A stretch of DNA of 64,000 nt from Amborella trichopoda (lineage: Eukaryota > Streptophyta > Magnoliopsida > Amborellales > Amborellaceae), in NCBI RefSeq assembly GCF_000471905.2, contig NW_006494916.1, forward strand, positions 4,466,574-4,530,573. The letters are read 5' to 3'. Under the pieces are notes generated by a model, which ran no database searches, had not been told where the DNA came from, and saw only the letters and a program-made list of their open reading frames with translations. Below are positions 1 to 11,586 of this stretch, in pieces (the first letter of the stretch is position 1; every line of letters begins with the position of its first letter). The translations under genes and the position numbers were made by a program.

Positions 1-1653
1 CTCACAAAACTCGCATTGAATGAATACAAATCTGCGACAAACTTGACTGAGCAATTTGCAGCTCTAACAGCTATAGCTCAGAATCCTGGCGAAGCCCGAG
101 ATAGTGTTCTTGCAGATTTCTACCGGAAATGGGAGCATGACTATTTGGTGAGCTTTTCTCAATAATAAATGAGTTTACTCTTTTCTTCTTAATTTTTACC
201 TATTTTTTATTGTGTCCCGTGTATTATTCTTGTCTTCTCCATTCTTGAGGTTGGTTTCAATTTATATCTTTGTTGTGGACAAATCTCTTTATTTAGAGCT
301 CAATGAATTCATTATAATAATAGTTTGCTTCCACGAATAAAATTCATTAAAAAGAAAAAAGTGAGAGGGTGTTAAAGAGATGCCAGTCTTTTGGACGTTC
401 TATGATAATACTTGCATTTAGGTGTATTAAGGTTTGTGCTCGTGTGCTTAATTGCTCGTGTCGTTTTTTTTGCCAGGTTGTGAACAAGTGGCTCACTCTT
501 CAAGCCATATCTGACATACCAGGAAATGTCAAGAATGTCCAAAGATTGCTGAACCATCCATCCTTTGACATTCGCAATCCAAACAAGGTCAGTGCATGTT
601 AATGTTCCGAACCTTACAAAATAAAGTACAAATTTGTGTCTATTTTTATTTCTATTTGATGTTATTATTTTTTTGGTGCCGGGGCGGGGGCGGTTGGGAA
701 GATGTGCTTGCGTGCTCACTTGCACGCATTAAACATATGCATGTGTTTTTTGTGTGGAGAGAGAGAGAGAATGGGCAATGTGCACGTGGCATGTGCTCTT
801 GCACACGCATGTGCGTCTAGTGGCAAGAGAGAAAGAGAGGGAGAGGTGATTGTTGCTCAATCATTTGGTTTCCTTGTATTGTCAGGTCTATTCTCTCATT
901 GGAGGTTTTTGCGGATCTCCAGTAAATCTCCATGCGAAGGATGGATCTGGCTACGAGTTCTTGGGTGACATAGTTTTGCAGCTGGATAAATTGAATCCTC
1001 AGGTTTGCCTCTTTTGGCTTATTATTTGCGTTTTTTGGTTTTCTGAGTCTAAGCGGATCTGTTTACAAGTACATTCAAATGGTCTAATCTAGAATCTTTA
1101 TTACTGTTTGTTTTTGCCCTCTCCATGGCATTGGAAAGATACAAAATGTAAAAAGATAATAATTTCTTGTATAAGTAATTGGGAAAGGAAATACAATGTT
1201 TTTGTACATTGGGTCACAGGTAGCTGCACGGATGGTGTCTGCTTTCTCACGATGGAGGCGCTATGATGAAACACGGCAAGCTCTTGCCAAGGTAACATAG
1301 TATGACCATACTCGTGTTGATCGTGTTCAGCTTTTTGTTTTTTTGAAAGTTTGTTCTATTTTTCTTTTTCTTTTCAATGTTGTAAACTTCATTGTCTGAT
1401 AAACTCTTCCCAATTATTGAGAGAGCGAGAGAGATTTGGGTTTCTGCCTTGTCATGGGAAATAAAACTCACGAAATGTATTTGGGGTGTGTGTGTGTGAG
1501 AGAGAGAGAGATTTGGTTTATGCCTTATCATGGAAAATGAATCTCACCAAGTATATATTGTTGGATGATAAACAGGTACAGTTGGAGAAGATCGTAGCTG
1601 CCAATGGGTTGTCAGAAAATGTGTATGAAATTGCCTCCAAGAGCTTGGCTGCT

Positions 1654-1656
<3 letters not shown>
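1..1656 (+). CDS. MPA1: M1-family (puromycin-sensitive/PepN-type) aminopeptidase, C-terminal five exons, 5' end outside window
   Basis: Five in-phase exons at 1-147, 477-587, 886-1002, 1220-1291 and 1576-1656 encode the last 175 residues. Every intron begins GT and ends AG, and every junction falls between codons. The peptide runs from [18 protein letters not shown] through [12 protein letters not shown] and [20 protein letters not shown] to a C terminus ending [13 protein letters not shown]. This matches the helical C-terminal (DUF3458-type) domain of plant M1 aminopeptidases such as Arabidopsis MPA1. The zinc site (HEXXH...E) lies in the missing upstream exons. The family removes N-terminal residues from peptides, and MPA1 is known for a role in meiotic recombination. 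The UAG stop opens a long (AG)n run in the 3' UTR. The assignment is by recalled similarity; the symbol is the Arabidopsis homologue's name. Confidence 0.88.

Positions 1657-1696
<40 letters not shown>
1655..1696 (+). repeat. (AG)21 microsatellite overlapping the stop codon of the aminopeptidase gene
   Basis: An uninterrupted AG dinucleotide run begins at the second base of the UAG stop codon (1654-1656) and continues into the 3' UTR. Shorter GA/TG runs also lie in introns 2 and 4 (around 757-771 and 1489-1511). Confidence 0.95.
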
Positions 1697-1699
<3 letters not shown>

Positions 1700-1863
1700 G
1701 GAAAAGTGTCAGATAGTTCTCAGGATTCTCTGTTTAATCCCGTTATAATCTTCCCACTTTGTCCTATGGGTATTTTTCTCTCTTATTTGAGAAAGGCATT
1801 TTGTGTAGTTCCAAATGCTTTTAGGGTGGTTATGTTTAGAGGGACTACTGATCATATTTTGCT

Positions 1864-1869
1864 AATAAA
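1864..1869 (+). terminator. candidate poly(A) signal AATAAA for the aminopeptidase gene
   Basis: AATAAA lies about 210 bp after the stop codon, a usual plant 3'-UTR length. Plant poly(A) signals are loose, so this is only a candidate. Confidence 0.25.
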
Positions 1870-1957
1870 AGGACATGCTATGGTAATTAAACTATGGACA
1901 CAGATTATGAGTCCCTGTAGAAATGAGTCCCCTAAAGTCTATTTTTGAGAGATTTTT

Positions 1958-2195
1958 GAACCTAAATTTGAAAGGTATATAGTCTGTAACATGGAGATCA
2001 TGCATATGAAAAAGTAATTAAACGTTAAAAATTTAAAATTACAATTTTATGAAGAAAATATTTGGACCGTAAGTTTTTCTTAGATTGACCACCCAATTGC
2101 ATCCAACTTTAAAATGGATGCTTTATACCTTGGGGGATGCAAATGTAGAAGTGTGTCCCTGGACGCATGGAACAATTTTCCTTTAACCATGTATT
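1958..2195 (-). repeat. dispersed repeat family B, copy 1 (hairpin end missing)
   Basis: On the minus strand this matches copies at about 5727, 25772 and 54483 (last one also minus). Shared landmarks are an AAAGGAAAATTGTT terminus, AAAGCATCCATTTT, ATTATTTTTA and ATGATCTCCAT in the same order. The hairpin end seen in two other copies is absent here. Confidence 0.6.
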
Positions 2196-2920
2196 AATTT
2201 TGGACACTCCTATTCAAATGTGTTCCTTTTCAAAAAGCTATTTTGGGGATGGATTTGGACTTAAAATCGTACAGGTTAATGATCTCAACCAGACGATCAT
2301 GAATCCGAAACAAATTGATTCTTGAATCTTAGATGTAGACTATATAATACCTTTTTTAAAGTCGATCATCACCATTCATTCAATTCTTTGTAGATCGATC
2401 AGATTTCAACCATTTTCTGAAATGCTAAATCATGGATCCAGAGCAGAAATTCATTGTCACTTAGGATGGATTTCATATCTTAAAATCTATCTATAAGATT
2501 AGATTTTGAGTGGAATTTATTTGGATAAGTCTTACCATTATTGTTTATATTTATTGTGAATGTTTAATCTGCTAATGCATGTACCCCAGATGGAGTGATC
2601 CGGGGGTGCTTATTGATCGTTATGTCTGATGATCAGGTTTTCACCGGCCAATCAATGGATGGACGGTGATAGAGAGAATGGGGTGGTTATATGATGCTCT
2701 GATGGTCCCATTCAGTTACTGATCCATGACTGCTCTCTCAATGGGCACATAGATCATTATATGTATTGAAAAATAGGGATTAGCTTGTGCTTCTGGGATT
2801 TTACCCATATGCCCCCAGCCACACGGTACCATTACTACTAAGGAGTCGGGAAATAATGTGAATGCGGGATCACCTTGCTGCTGGAGAGAGCCTGAGAGAG
2901 CGAGAGCATAGACTTTTGCG
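2196..2920. other. intergenic spacer, no gene recognised
   Basis: Moderately AT-rich unique-looking sequence after the aminopeptidase 3' end. Open frames are short and carry no recognisable domain. Confidence 0.5.
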
Positions 2921-3229
2921 TAGAAGTGGCCATGGCAACCCGACTAGGTTTCACCCAGACCCAGGATCCAGACCTGGCCCAGGTTTAGAAATTACAAAAC
3001 AAAAAGAAAGTTTATTTTACATATTATTTTGTATATATATTTTATATAAAATGTTAGACTTGGACCCGACCCAATAGGGTCCATGTTGACCCGTACCCGA
3101 CCCAATAGGGTCCATTTTGACCCTTACCCGACCCAAGTCGGGTCCAAGCCATTCAAGCCCATGCCCAACTTGCTGGGTCGAAACATGGGCTGCAAGGGTT
3201 GACCCGACCCGACCTGATTGCCACCCCTA
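2921..3229. mobile_element. non-autonomous hAT-like element (309 bp) with 8-bp target duplication
   Basis: The ends are inverted repeats: the left reads TAGAAGTGGCCATGGCAACC and the right, reverse-complemented, TAGGGGTGGCAATCAGGTC. The interior is rich in GGGTC/GACCC. The 8 bp outside the left end (CTTTTGCG, 2913-2920) match those outside the right end (CTTTTCCG, 3230-3237) at 7 of 8 positions, as expected of an old hAT insertion. No transposase is encoded. Related elements lie at 15496, 40738 and 54186. Confidence 0.78.
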
Positions 3230-3237
3230 CTTTTCCG

Positions 3238-5726
3238 GGACTTTGTGCTAGAGCAGGGTTCTATGTTTCTTTCTTTGCGTTTTGTACAGTAAAAAAATGG
3301 TTATCATTACATGGTGTCGCTGGTTCCTATATGTTTTTTTTTGCTGGTGCTCATGGCGGGTCTTTTGGCTTCCTTTGCACTTCTCTATATCATTGGCCTG
3401 GTCTTCATTGATAATCACTTTTTCATGGTAGTTGAGTAGGCATTAGATAGCTTGCTATATAACCATGATTCCAGCTTCATTCGCACTGCAGGGACTTCAT
3501 CTATAAGATTGGCATGGCCCCACCATATAATTACTTTTGGTATTCTATACAGTAAGACCATTAATTTTATTTGGTACAAAGATGCCAGGATCATATTAGC
3601 CTTTGAATGTAAAATCTAATAGGTTTAGTTTCATAATATTAAATTTTTTTATTTTGAACTTTGTACCAAACCAGTGATACATCCTCAATTACTGGATTTC
3701 ACATTCAGTGATCATTAATAATTGTGGCTTTTTTATATCAAACATAAATAATATCATAATATACAGTTCCAGTATTTGTTTGGTGGTACATGAGTGGGCA
3801 TTAAAGACCTTGCAACACAGACTTGATTTCAGCTTCATTAGTACAGCAAGGATGGCATGGCCAGAATGATGTATGTTACCTTGGCCAAGTTTCCTCCCAC
3901 CCACCGACCCACCCACTGTGCGACATGCTCCTCGTACTCCAAAATGTTAAGAGATTGGTCCCATTGAGATAGCCCGTGCGATGCTCCCATGCTTTGAAAG
4001 TTGCACATATCGTGCTAATTTTGATGATGCCGCCTCGAATCTTGTCATTCAACCAATCACCCCTTCCTCCACTGAGCGCTTGTCACTCTCGTTCGACGCA
4101 CCCCATGAGTGGAAGGGATGAGCTGTTCACTCCCTTTATTAGCAACCTCATTAAAGTGGTTTCTCCATGCCTCAAAGGTGCCATGATTCCCTATAAGGTC
4201 GATGTATGCTCTCTCCCTGCCTCGAAAGATCCATATTTTCTCTTAATGAAGATGTATGACCTCGCTGCCCTTTGAAATTTTCACACTCTCATTTGGTGGT
4301 GAGGAGACTCAATCCTCGACAAAGGAAGTGGGCCTTAGGGGAGGCCCCATGACCATCCTCAATGAGGTTGCCGGAGTAGCAGTCGAGCCCATAGTAAAAA
4401 AGTGCATTGAACAAGAGGCATTTGGTGATCAAACTCAATTAGAGTGTACCGCCGCAAAGGCAGACAAGGCCTACGATGCCATCAGCCCTAAGGCCTCAAC
4501 GTCCCCCCCAATGGTGAGCAACTCAACCTTTCAAGAGAAGAACAACCTCCAATAATGACCATTGTCAATGCTATGGTGGTCGATTAAGCACCGGAAATGA
4601 GATGGCGCAATTTAAAGCCATGAGAAGAAAATTGTAGGATGAAATGAGGTCGAAACATGAGAAGAAAATTGTAGGATGAAATGAGGTCGAAATATGAGAT
4701 GATGGGAACCTTGTGCCAAGAGTTGGTGGCCTGTGAGGTCGAGCATGCTCCCACGACACACCAAATCCCCTTTACCACATCCCAACCACCATGTCAGGCG
4801 ACCGATGCGATGCCACCAAGCGAATCACTACTCCCACCCACCTCCTTCACACCTGTCCAAATTCGTTGATGACACAAAAAGCTGCTTAATATCATCCAAT
4901 AAAGGTGATGATGTTAAAAGCATTTCTATTTGGTTTAAAAAGGGTGTTGACCTTGAATTTTTCTTTTAATCGGTCCGATATAGGTGAAGACCACTTTAAG
5001 AAAAAAAAAGAAAAAAAAGACCCTCAATGCTGCATTTTGCGACAAGAAGAAAAGCATAATAAAGTCAAACCTTCACCCCCTACCTCCGGTGAAGTGAAAC
5101 TATGGAGTCTTTGATGGCTAGTCCGGGCACCCCCTCAATAATCCCTTGTTGCAAGCCCCTGTACCCTTGCCATTAATCCAAGAGTGCTCTGGTGCCCCAA
5201 TTTAAAGAAGAAAGTTCCCCAAGGCAGTATCCATCATCATCCCGAGGGCAAACAAGCCAAGTCGGGCAGCCCATAATCAAAAGCTCACTACAGACTTGTC
5301 TCCAATCACGTGATAGGCTGTGAAATGCCCCATGCCTGCAGTTAGGCCATTGCTCACCGCCGGGTAGCCTTTATTCTCCTCGGTTCCAAAAGTCGGGTCT
5401 TATCCCAATGGACTATGTCGAAAGCGGCACCGCTCCATGTATTCCATCCCAGTGGATCGCATACATGGGCAACATGCATCATCATTGCCCCGACTCCACT
5501 CGCTCAGGCGAGCAATACGAGCCGCATCTCCGCAATAAAGCGGCACTAACAAATGTTTGCGCTCCGCTCGTACCCCAAATGGGCCGGTCTCTTCACATCA
5601 AGCTCCCTCGTAAAGCACAAGGCCAGCGAAGTGGCATCACTGCTAGCCCATTACCCTCTATCTCCCATCCCTCTCGGCGTGACCCTGGCTCAACTGTCGC
5701 CTTCCCCTTATTTTTGCTTTTACTAA
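3238..5726. other. intergenic spacer with small repeats, no gene recognised
   Basis: Two related segments (about 3434-3515 and 3792-3862, both GAGTRGGCATT...CAGCTTCATT) flank a small inverted-repeat unit at 3573-3671 whose ends read TTGGTACAAAG and CTTTGTACCAA. From about 3960 the composition is more GC-balanced and several 60-150-codon frames are open (for example 3976-4275, 4256-4555, 5408-5863). None shows a domain I recognise. The 5.0-5.7 kb part may be the untranslated part of an old retroelement, but no ends were found. A direct duplication (GAGAAGAAAATTGTAGGATG) is centred near 4650. Confidence 0.45.
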
Positions 5727-5985
5727 GGAAAAGCGTTTCGTGCCGGCTGGACCGGACCGCATATGTGGCCTGGCCCAAAAAGTATAAAGCATACATCTTA
5801 AAAACAAATGGAAACTTACTGTTTAAATGTTTTCATATTAAAATTATTATTTTTAATTTTTAAAGCTTATTTATTTATTTTCATATTCACATTAGAGATT
5901 AAACGTCCTTAAAAACTAAGTCTAATAAAATCCATCTCAAAAATATATTTATTAAATGACCGGCAATTAACTCATTTCTCGCTAT
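5727..5985 (+). repeat. dispersed repeat family B, copy 2
   Basis: Collinear with the copy at 25772: AAGGAAAAGCGTTTCGTG at the left, then AAAGCATACATCTTAAA, AAATGTTTTCATATTAAAAT and AAATATATTTATTAAATGAC at the right. The hairpin end is lost or replaced. Confidence 0.65.
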
Positions 5986-8149
5986 CACGCTTACTCATTC
6001 TCCATTCCTCTCTTTTGTTTTTTCCACACCTATTTATACCGTGTTTCTTTTGTTATTAATTTTTTCTTTTCGACCTTTATACCCCACCTCATCCATCCTC
6101 CCCTTGTTTATTTCGTCTCATCCATCCACCTTATCCATCACCATCGTCATGTCATCATCTTTCAACCCTTACGTCATCTCATTCAATCTTCTCTGTCTTA
6201 CTCCCATGTTCCCCTTTGCACATTCTCCCTCCCTTGCCTAACGCAAGGCCGGCCGCCCGGCCGGCCGGCCGGCGGCTTCACCGTCCCTCTCCGCCATGCA
6301 CGCTACAACCAACCTCCTTCCTCTACTTTTATTCACCTTATGCACAAAAATGGCACGGCACGGCACAACCGTCACCCTTTCATGCTCCGCCTTCCTCTCA
6401 AAGCTCCCTGCCTCGATGGCCTTCGGAGAAACGAGTTGAGAGGGTTGGGTGACCCTTCCCTTTGAATTTCCGAGACCCTTCGTTTCCCCGGTGACTGTGC
6501 ACCTTCTCGAGACTCCTCATCTTCTGCGACGGAACAAATTCCCGAGACTCTTCGTTGCCTTCATGCGACTGTTGGCCTCCCTGTGACCTTCGCTTCGGTT
6601 CCACTCGCCGGAAAAACCTCACTGTTACTCTCCCACTACTCCTCGGTGACGGAAAACCACAGGAAAACGACCGGAAATTCACGAAAATGCCCTGTTACCC
6701 TCGCTTGCCTCTTTCCCACCTGTCCGGTGTCCTAAATCCTCTGCCGGAATACCTTTGCAGCCCACCAGCATTCCTCCTTCTTCACCTGAACCCTCTCTTC
6801 CTCAGCAGAAAACCTCGGCACTTCCCAGAAAAACTCGTGCGGACACCCTGTCGAAGCCGTTTAACCTTGCCGGAATACCTGCGTCTCTGTGCGCTTTGCC
6901 AAAATCCCCGCGCCGGAAGTGCTTTCCTCTCTCTCTCACTCTCACTCTCACTCCCACTTTTACTGTTTTACCTTCGGTAAAAACAGTGAAAACTGGGTTT
7001 ACCCCCTTATATACATGAAGTTTCCCCGAGGGGCCCCTCACAAAGCAAGAATACTAGATAAGTCCCTAAGACCAAACTGCATCGGACCGGACCGGGTCGG
7101 ACTTAAATCCGAGGCCCCGGATAGAAGCTTTCCGCCGTATGTGCAACACCGAGTATCAACCTTCAGACGGGCCGAACCGGGTCGGGCTCAGATCCGAGGT
7201 TCGAATAGAGGCTTACCGCCGCTTGTGAAACACCAAGTATCAACCTTCAGACGGGCCGGACCGGATCGGGCCCAAGCCCGAGGCGCACGGGGGAGAAGAT
7301 ATGCCCCTTTTTGATAAGGATTGCCGGGCAGAAGGCAATCTTTCACAGCCCGGGGGAAGCTTGTAACTTGTTTGGGAACGAGTTCTCTAGCATCCGTTGG
7401 ATTCCCTTTCCCATGTTGTGCACGACGATGCTCATCGCCACGCATGACATTCGTTTTTTTGTTCTTTGACAAGGACATTGAACCGGCCTTCATCTGAGTG
7501 ACGGGTCGGGTCGTGTCTGGGTCCCTCATGACACAAGCTGGGATGCTTAGCGCTGCGCGTCTGGTGCCCATACCATTAGATATGGGGCCATGAGCTGAAC
7601 GAATGTTATGGGTTTGAAGTTGTGGGTGCGGAAAAAATCCAGAGAGGTTACATTGCTTACGCTAAACACCCTCAAGGCATTATGCCCATCCAGGAGGGCA
7701 TTCCAACACAACACTCCCTACTCCACCAGTGATGGATTTTTCATGGTTGGGAAGTTGAGGGTTCAGCGGGATCAGAGGCATCCAACTAAACTGACCCATG
7801 GTGCTAGACTCGAAAAAGCGCCACTAGTAAAAGTGGAAAAAGAAAGGCGGACATGACCGTAAAGCCATGGGCAAAGATACTTAAAAGAAAGACTCGTGGT
7901 GCGTGAAAACCAATTTTGGCACATTTCCTAATGATTAAGGTGAAAACCCGACAAGTCATGCAGAGTCATGTGAGGTGGAAACCTAAGAAAAATACCCTCC
8001 ATCACTTCTACCCCACTTTAGAGACTTGACCATTTTAAGATATGGTCAGGGATGAACTGCTTGAACCGGGGCTGACGACACCCATACCCCAAATGGGCAT
8101 ATTCATCTTTCCTTTAATCTTCACCATAACGAATCTCAACACAAGCACT
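5986..8149. other. GC-rich block, possibly the untranslated part or LTR of an old retroelement
   Basis: A sharp composition change begins near 6240 with a GGCCGGCC-rich cluster (6248-6275). Pyrimidine-rich GC-balanced DNA follows to about 7000, with a TATA-like CTTATATACATG near 7006 and then an 85-bp tandem repeat. Open frames on both strands reflect base composition rather than domains. A short motif, AAGGCGGACATGACCGTAAA (7842-7861), recurs diverged beyond the caulimovirid relic at about 10230 and 10325. This suggests the relic sits inside a larger old repeat. No ends or target duplications could be placed. Confidence 0.35.
7082..7290. repeat. about 2.4 copies of an 85-bp GC-rich tandem repeat
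   Basis: Units start at 7091, 7176 and 7260 (spacing 85 and 84 bp). Each begins ACCGGRTCGG, contains CGAGTATCAACC or CAAGTATCAACC, and ends TTCAGACGGGCC. The third unit stops after its first third. Confidence 0.85.
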
Positions 8150-9790
8150 GATTTATATAGATGATATACTCCTCTTTTCCCCTGATCTGGACAGCCACAT
8201 CCTTTTGTTAGATAAATTCTATTCAATATGTTGTAAATATGGTATTATGCTTTCTGAAAAGAAATGTGTCTTTGCTACTACAGAAGTAGACTTCCTTGGT
8301 ATGCATCTCCAAAATGGAATGTACAAACTCCAGCCTCATATAGCCAAGCATCTTTTAGAATTTCCTGATACTTTATCCTCTGTAAAATAAATCCAGCAAT
8401 TTTTAGGAATTGTAAATTTTATGTCCCCTTTTATTCCTAAACTTTCTTTGTTCACTAGTCCTCTTTATCTATTGCTAAAGAAAAAAGCACCACCATAGAC
8501 AAGAAAACAGATTGAGCGTATTCAAGAGCTTAAACGATTATCTCAAGATTTACCTTCTCTAAAAACTCCCTATTCAGGAAAAATAATTTTACAAATTGAT
8601 GCTTCTGATGAATTTTGGGCATGTATCCTACTTGAAGAAAAGGACAAAACCAGAATGATATGTGGATACAAGAGCGGAAAGTTCAAAGACTCTGAACTCC
8701 ATTACCATTCAACATTTAAAGAAATCCTTGAAGTAAAAAGAGGAATTGAAAAATTCCAATTTCACTTGATAGGACATACTTTCCTCGTTGGAATGGATTT
8801 ATCTGCTTTTCCAAATATGCTAAAATTCAAAAATAAGATTATTTCGAATCCTCAATTACTCAGATGATCAAATTGGTTTTCTCAATGGAATTTTGAGTAC
8901 AAGCATATTTCTGGAAAAAACATAATTTTGGCTGATATGTTTTCAAGAAGAAAATTTTCTGAAGAAACCAGTCTTGCTATTGTTCCCTTCATAGGAGCAA
9001 CAATCAGAATTGAAGAAGAAACAATTGAAGTTCCTGATGAAATTTACGACATTATTATCAGAAAAACTATGGAATCCAGAAATGAGGAATATGCAACAAA
9101 AGATGCATGAAATATTGATCAGAAATCATGTAGATTGTTTTCAAGGAATTCGATGCCATCCTACCTATCCATTTTTATCGCTCTTTCAAACCAGACATTA
9201 CTATAATATGCCAAATGAAGCTATTTGTTTCCTCGGGTACCTTACCAAAAACCATCATATATGTTTTAATTTCCATGTAAGAAAATTATTGCCCTACCTC
9301 AGACATTGTCATTGCCTACAATGGAACAACTACATCCACCCCAATCCTAGCGCATTCAATTTCTATAAGTTTCTTATAAAACATTATCATTATAATCAAT
9401 GGATTGAATCCTTTGGTTATCCTCACAAACCCTACATCATTATTGCTTTCCATCAACACCTTAGACCTCAAATATACCCAGATTGTACTTATTTCAACCA
9501 ACATCCTTTAATCCAAACCGTTGGATGGTATGATTCTAATCTCCTGAATCACTGGCTATTTCAAACAGAATTACGGAAAGAATTGAAAATTCTCATGTGC
9601 TATATTAATAGAATCCAGCCAGATTGGATTCTCGTGGATGTGTATACAGGAAACACAGTATGAAATGATGAAACACCTAGAGGAGCGGCATTCTTACATC
9701 AGTTACACATATGGCTTGCTGATCATCCTCCTCCTGAAGAACCACCCACAGACAGTTCTAGTGATGATACATACTTTGGACCCTCTCATA
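8150..9790 (+). mobile_element. endogenous caulimovirid (plant pararetrovirus) relic: polymerase region
   Basis: Fossil. The plus strand shows a reverse transcriptase YIDD motif at its left edge (about 8154), the thumb region, an RNase H region, and then a 3' polyprotein segment with an acidic, proline-rich tail. The spacing and wording (FKEILEVKRGIEKFQFHL, GHTFLVGMDLSAFP, KHISGKNIILADMFSRR) are typical of Caulimoviridae, with a Florendovirus-like flavour. The movement-protein, coat and protease parts are absent. It is broken several times, looks old and cannot be functional. The genus is uncertain. Confidence 0.82.
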
Positions 9791-10542
9791 GCCCGTCTAT
9801 TCCTTCCCTCACAAAGCAAAAGACCAGTGGCACAGCCACAATCCACCTCTTTCTCACTCAGCCGGTCCACTCCTCTCTCTCTCTACTGCCCATGAAGTCG
9901 TCGGCCCGTCGTACTCTTTCTCCTTTCTCTCATGATCGGTAGCCAAGCTGTTGGTCCACCCCTCTCTCTCTTAGCCATTGGTCCTCTTTTCTCTCTCTTC
10001 TCCACCTCTCTAAGCCACCAGTTCCCTCATTTTTCTCTCTCTTCTCTCCCTTATCTTACCTTTATGACCGGTAGCTAAGCCGCCACCCGGTTTTTTCTCT
10101 CTATCCTCTCTCATCTCATTTTTGGGCCCTTAATTCAAACCAACTCAAACTCTCTCTTTCATCCGTCTCACAAATAAGGGATCTCTCCCATCATCATTCT
10201 CCCCATAAAAAATCAGAAAAATGAATAGAAAGGCAGATGTGGCCATGAAGCCATAGGTAAGAATGCTAAAGAAACCGAGCATGATGTAAACTCGAAAAGG
10301 ACATCATGAATAAAAATGGGCAAAAAATAGACGTGATCATGAAGTCAGAGGTAAAAAAGCTTAAATAAAAGGGAGTTGGTCAAAACCGCCCTACAGCACC
10401 ATCCCCACCAAGTTCAAGTAAAAACTCGAAAGAGTGCTTGAATAAATACAGGTTGATGAAAAACTCGTCTAGAAAGAAAGACCATATTCGACGACTTCGA
10501 CCGAAACCCTAATTTAAAAAACTTTTCCAACAGAACAGGAAG
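9791..10542. other. pyrimidine-rich spacer with degenerate repeats
   Basis: From about 9810 to 10200 the plus strand is strongly CT-rich and shows a loose 55-60-bp repetition of GCCACCGGT-like and TCTCTCTCTTCTC-like blocks. From about 10228 the motif GGCAGATGTGGCCATGAAGCC appears in diverged copies (also at 10325 and, left of the caulimovirid relic, at 7848). No gene is recognised. Confidence 0.45.
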
Positions 10543-11586
10543 TAAAGTCCCAAAAGGCACCCGACTATTTGACCCAAATCCAACCTCAGCCAAGCAGAGG
10601 TAAAGCCCCAAAAGGCACCCAAATGTCTACCCAAAATTCAACAACCCAACAGAGTGGTAGGTAAAGTCCCAAAGTTACCCAACTATTAGACTCAGATCCA
10701 ACCTTGGTAGAGAGGGAGGGAAAGTCCCAAAAGGCAATCGATTGTTGATCCAAAATTCAACATCCCAACAGACCGGGAGGTAAAGTCCCAAAAGTTTCCC
10801 GATTGTTGGACCCAAATCTAACCTTTGTATAGAGGGAGGGAAAGTCCTAAAACGCACCCGACTGTCAACCCAAAATTCAACATCCCTATAGAGTGAGAGG
10901 TAAAGTCCCAAAAGGCACCCGACTGTTGGACCCAAATCCAACCTCGGCAAAGCGAGGTGAAGTCCCAAAAGGCACCCACCTGTCGACCATAATATTAGCA
11001 GAGCAAGAGTTAAAAGTCCTAAAAAGGCATCCTACTGTTGAACCAAAACAAATTTCAAGAAAAATTCCAATAGATTAAGTTACAAGCCCACGAAGGCCCC
11101 CTGAATATCAATCAAATCTAGATCATAGCAAATTGGGTCACAAGCCCCCAAAGGGCACCTGAACATCAATCAAACCCAAAATTATGGTAGAGTGGATTAC
11201 ACACCTCGAAAAGGCTCCTAACTATCAAACCAGCTAATAGTCCTAGTAGAGAGGGAAATACGCCCCCCGAAAAGGCCCCTGATTGCCAATCATGCCTCGA
11301 CAGAGCAGGATTATACCCCATGATGACCCCCGACTGTCAAGTATGGGCTCCGACAGAGCTGGTCACATGCCCCAAGGAGGCCACCGTCTGTCAACCTGAT
11401 TTGAACCTTGAACCCTGGCAGAGTAGGTCACACGTCCCAAAAGGCCCCCGAATGCCAACTAAACTTGAATTCTGATGGATCGGATCACATGCCCCAAGAA
11501 GGCCCCCAATTGCCCAACGAACTTGATGGGTTACATACTCCAAGAAGGCCCCCGATTGTTCGAACCAAAAAGTCCCCAGTTGCCCC
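10543..11586. repeat. decayed minisatellite, about 18 units of 47-70 bp, with a 119-120-bp dimeric higher-order repeat
   Basis: Units begin TAAAGTCCCAAAAGGCACCC and end in a variant of CAGAG(N)GG. In the left half, A-type units (GACCCAAATCCAACCT, about 58 bp) alternate strictly with B-type units (GACCCAAAATTCAACA, about 61 bp). Unit starts lie at 10543, 10601, 10662, 10720, 10781, 10841, 10901 and 10959. From about 11020 rightward the units drift in sequence and length but keep the core CCCAAAAGGC(C/A)CC(C/T)GA. No protein reading is implied. Confidence 0.85.

Noticed and set aside
2813-2921. Short frame spanning the left edge of the hAT-like element
   Set aside because: The frame is created by the junction of spacer and transposon.
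5408-5863. 151-codon open frame on the plus strand
   Set aside because: No recognisable domain, and it runs into the dispersed repeat at 5727, so the end of the frame is repeat DNA. Not called as a gene.
6555-7314. Long overlapping frames on both strands in the GC-rich block
   Set aside because: They follow from few A/T-rich stops. The peptides are Pro/Ser/Leu-rich with no domain, and the region contains a tandem repeat.
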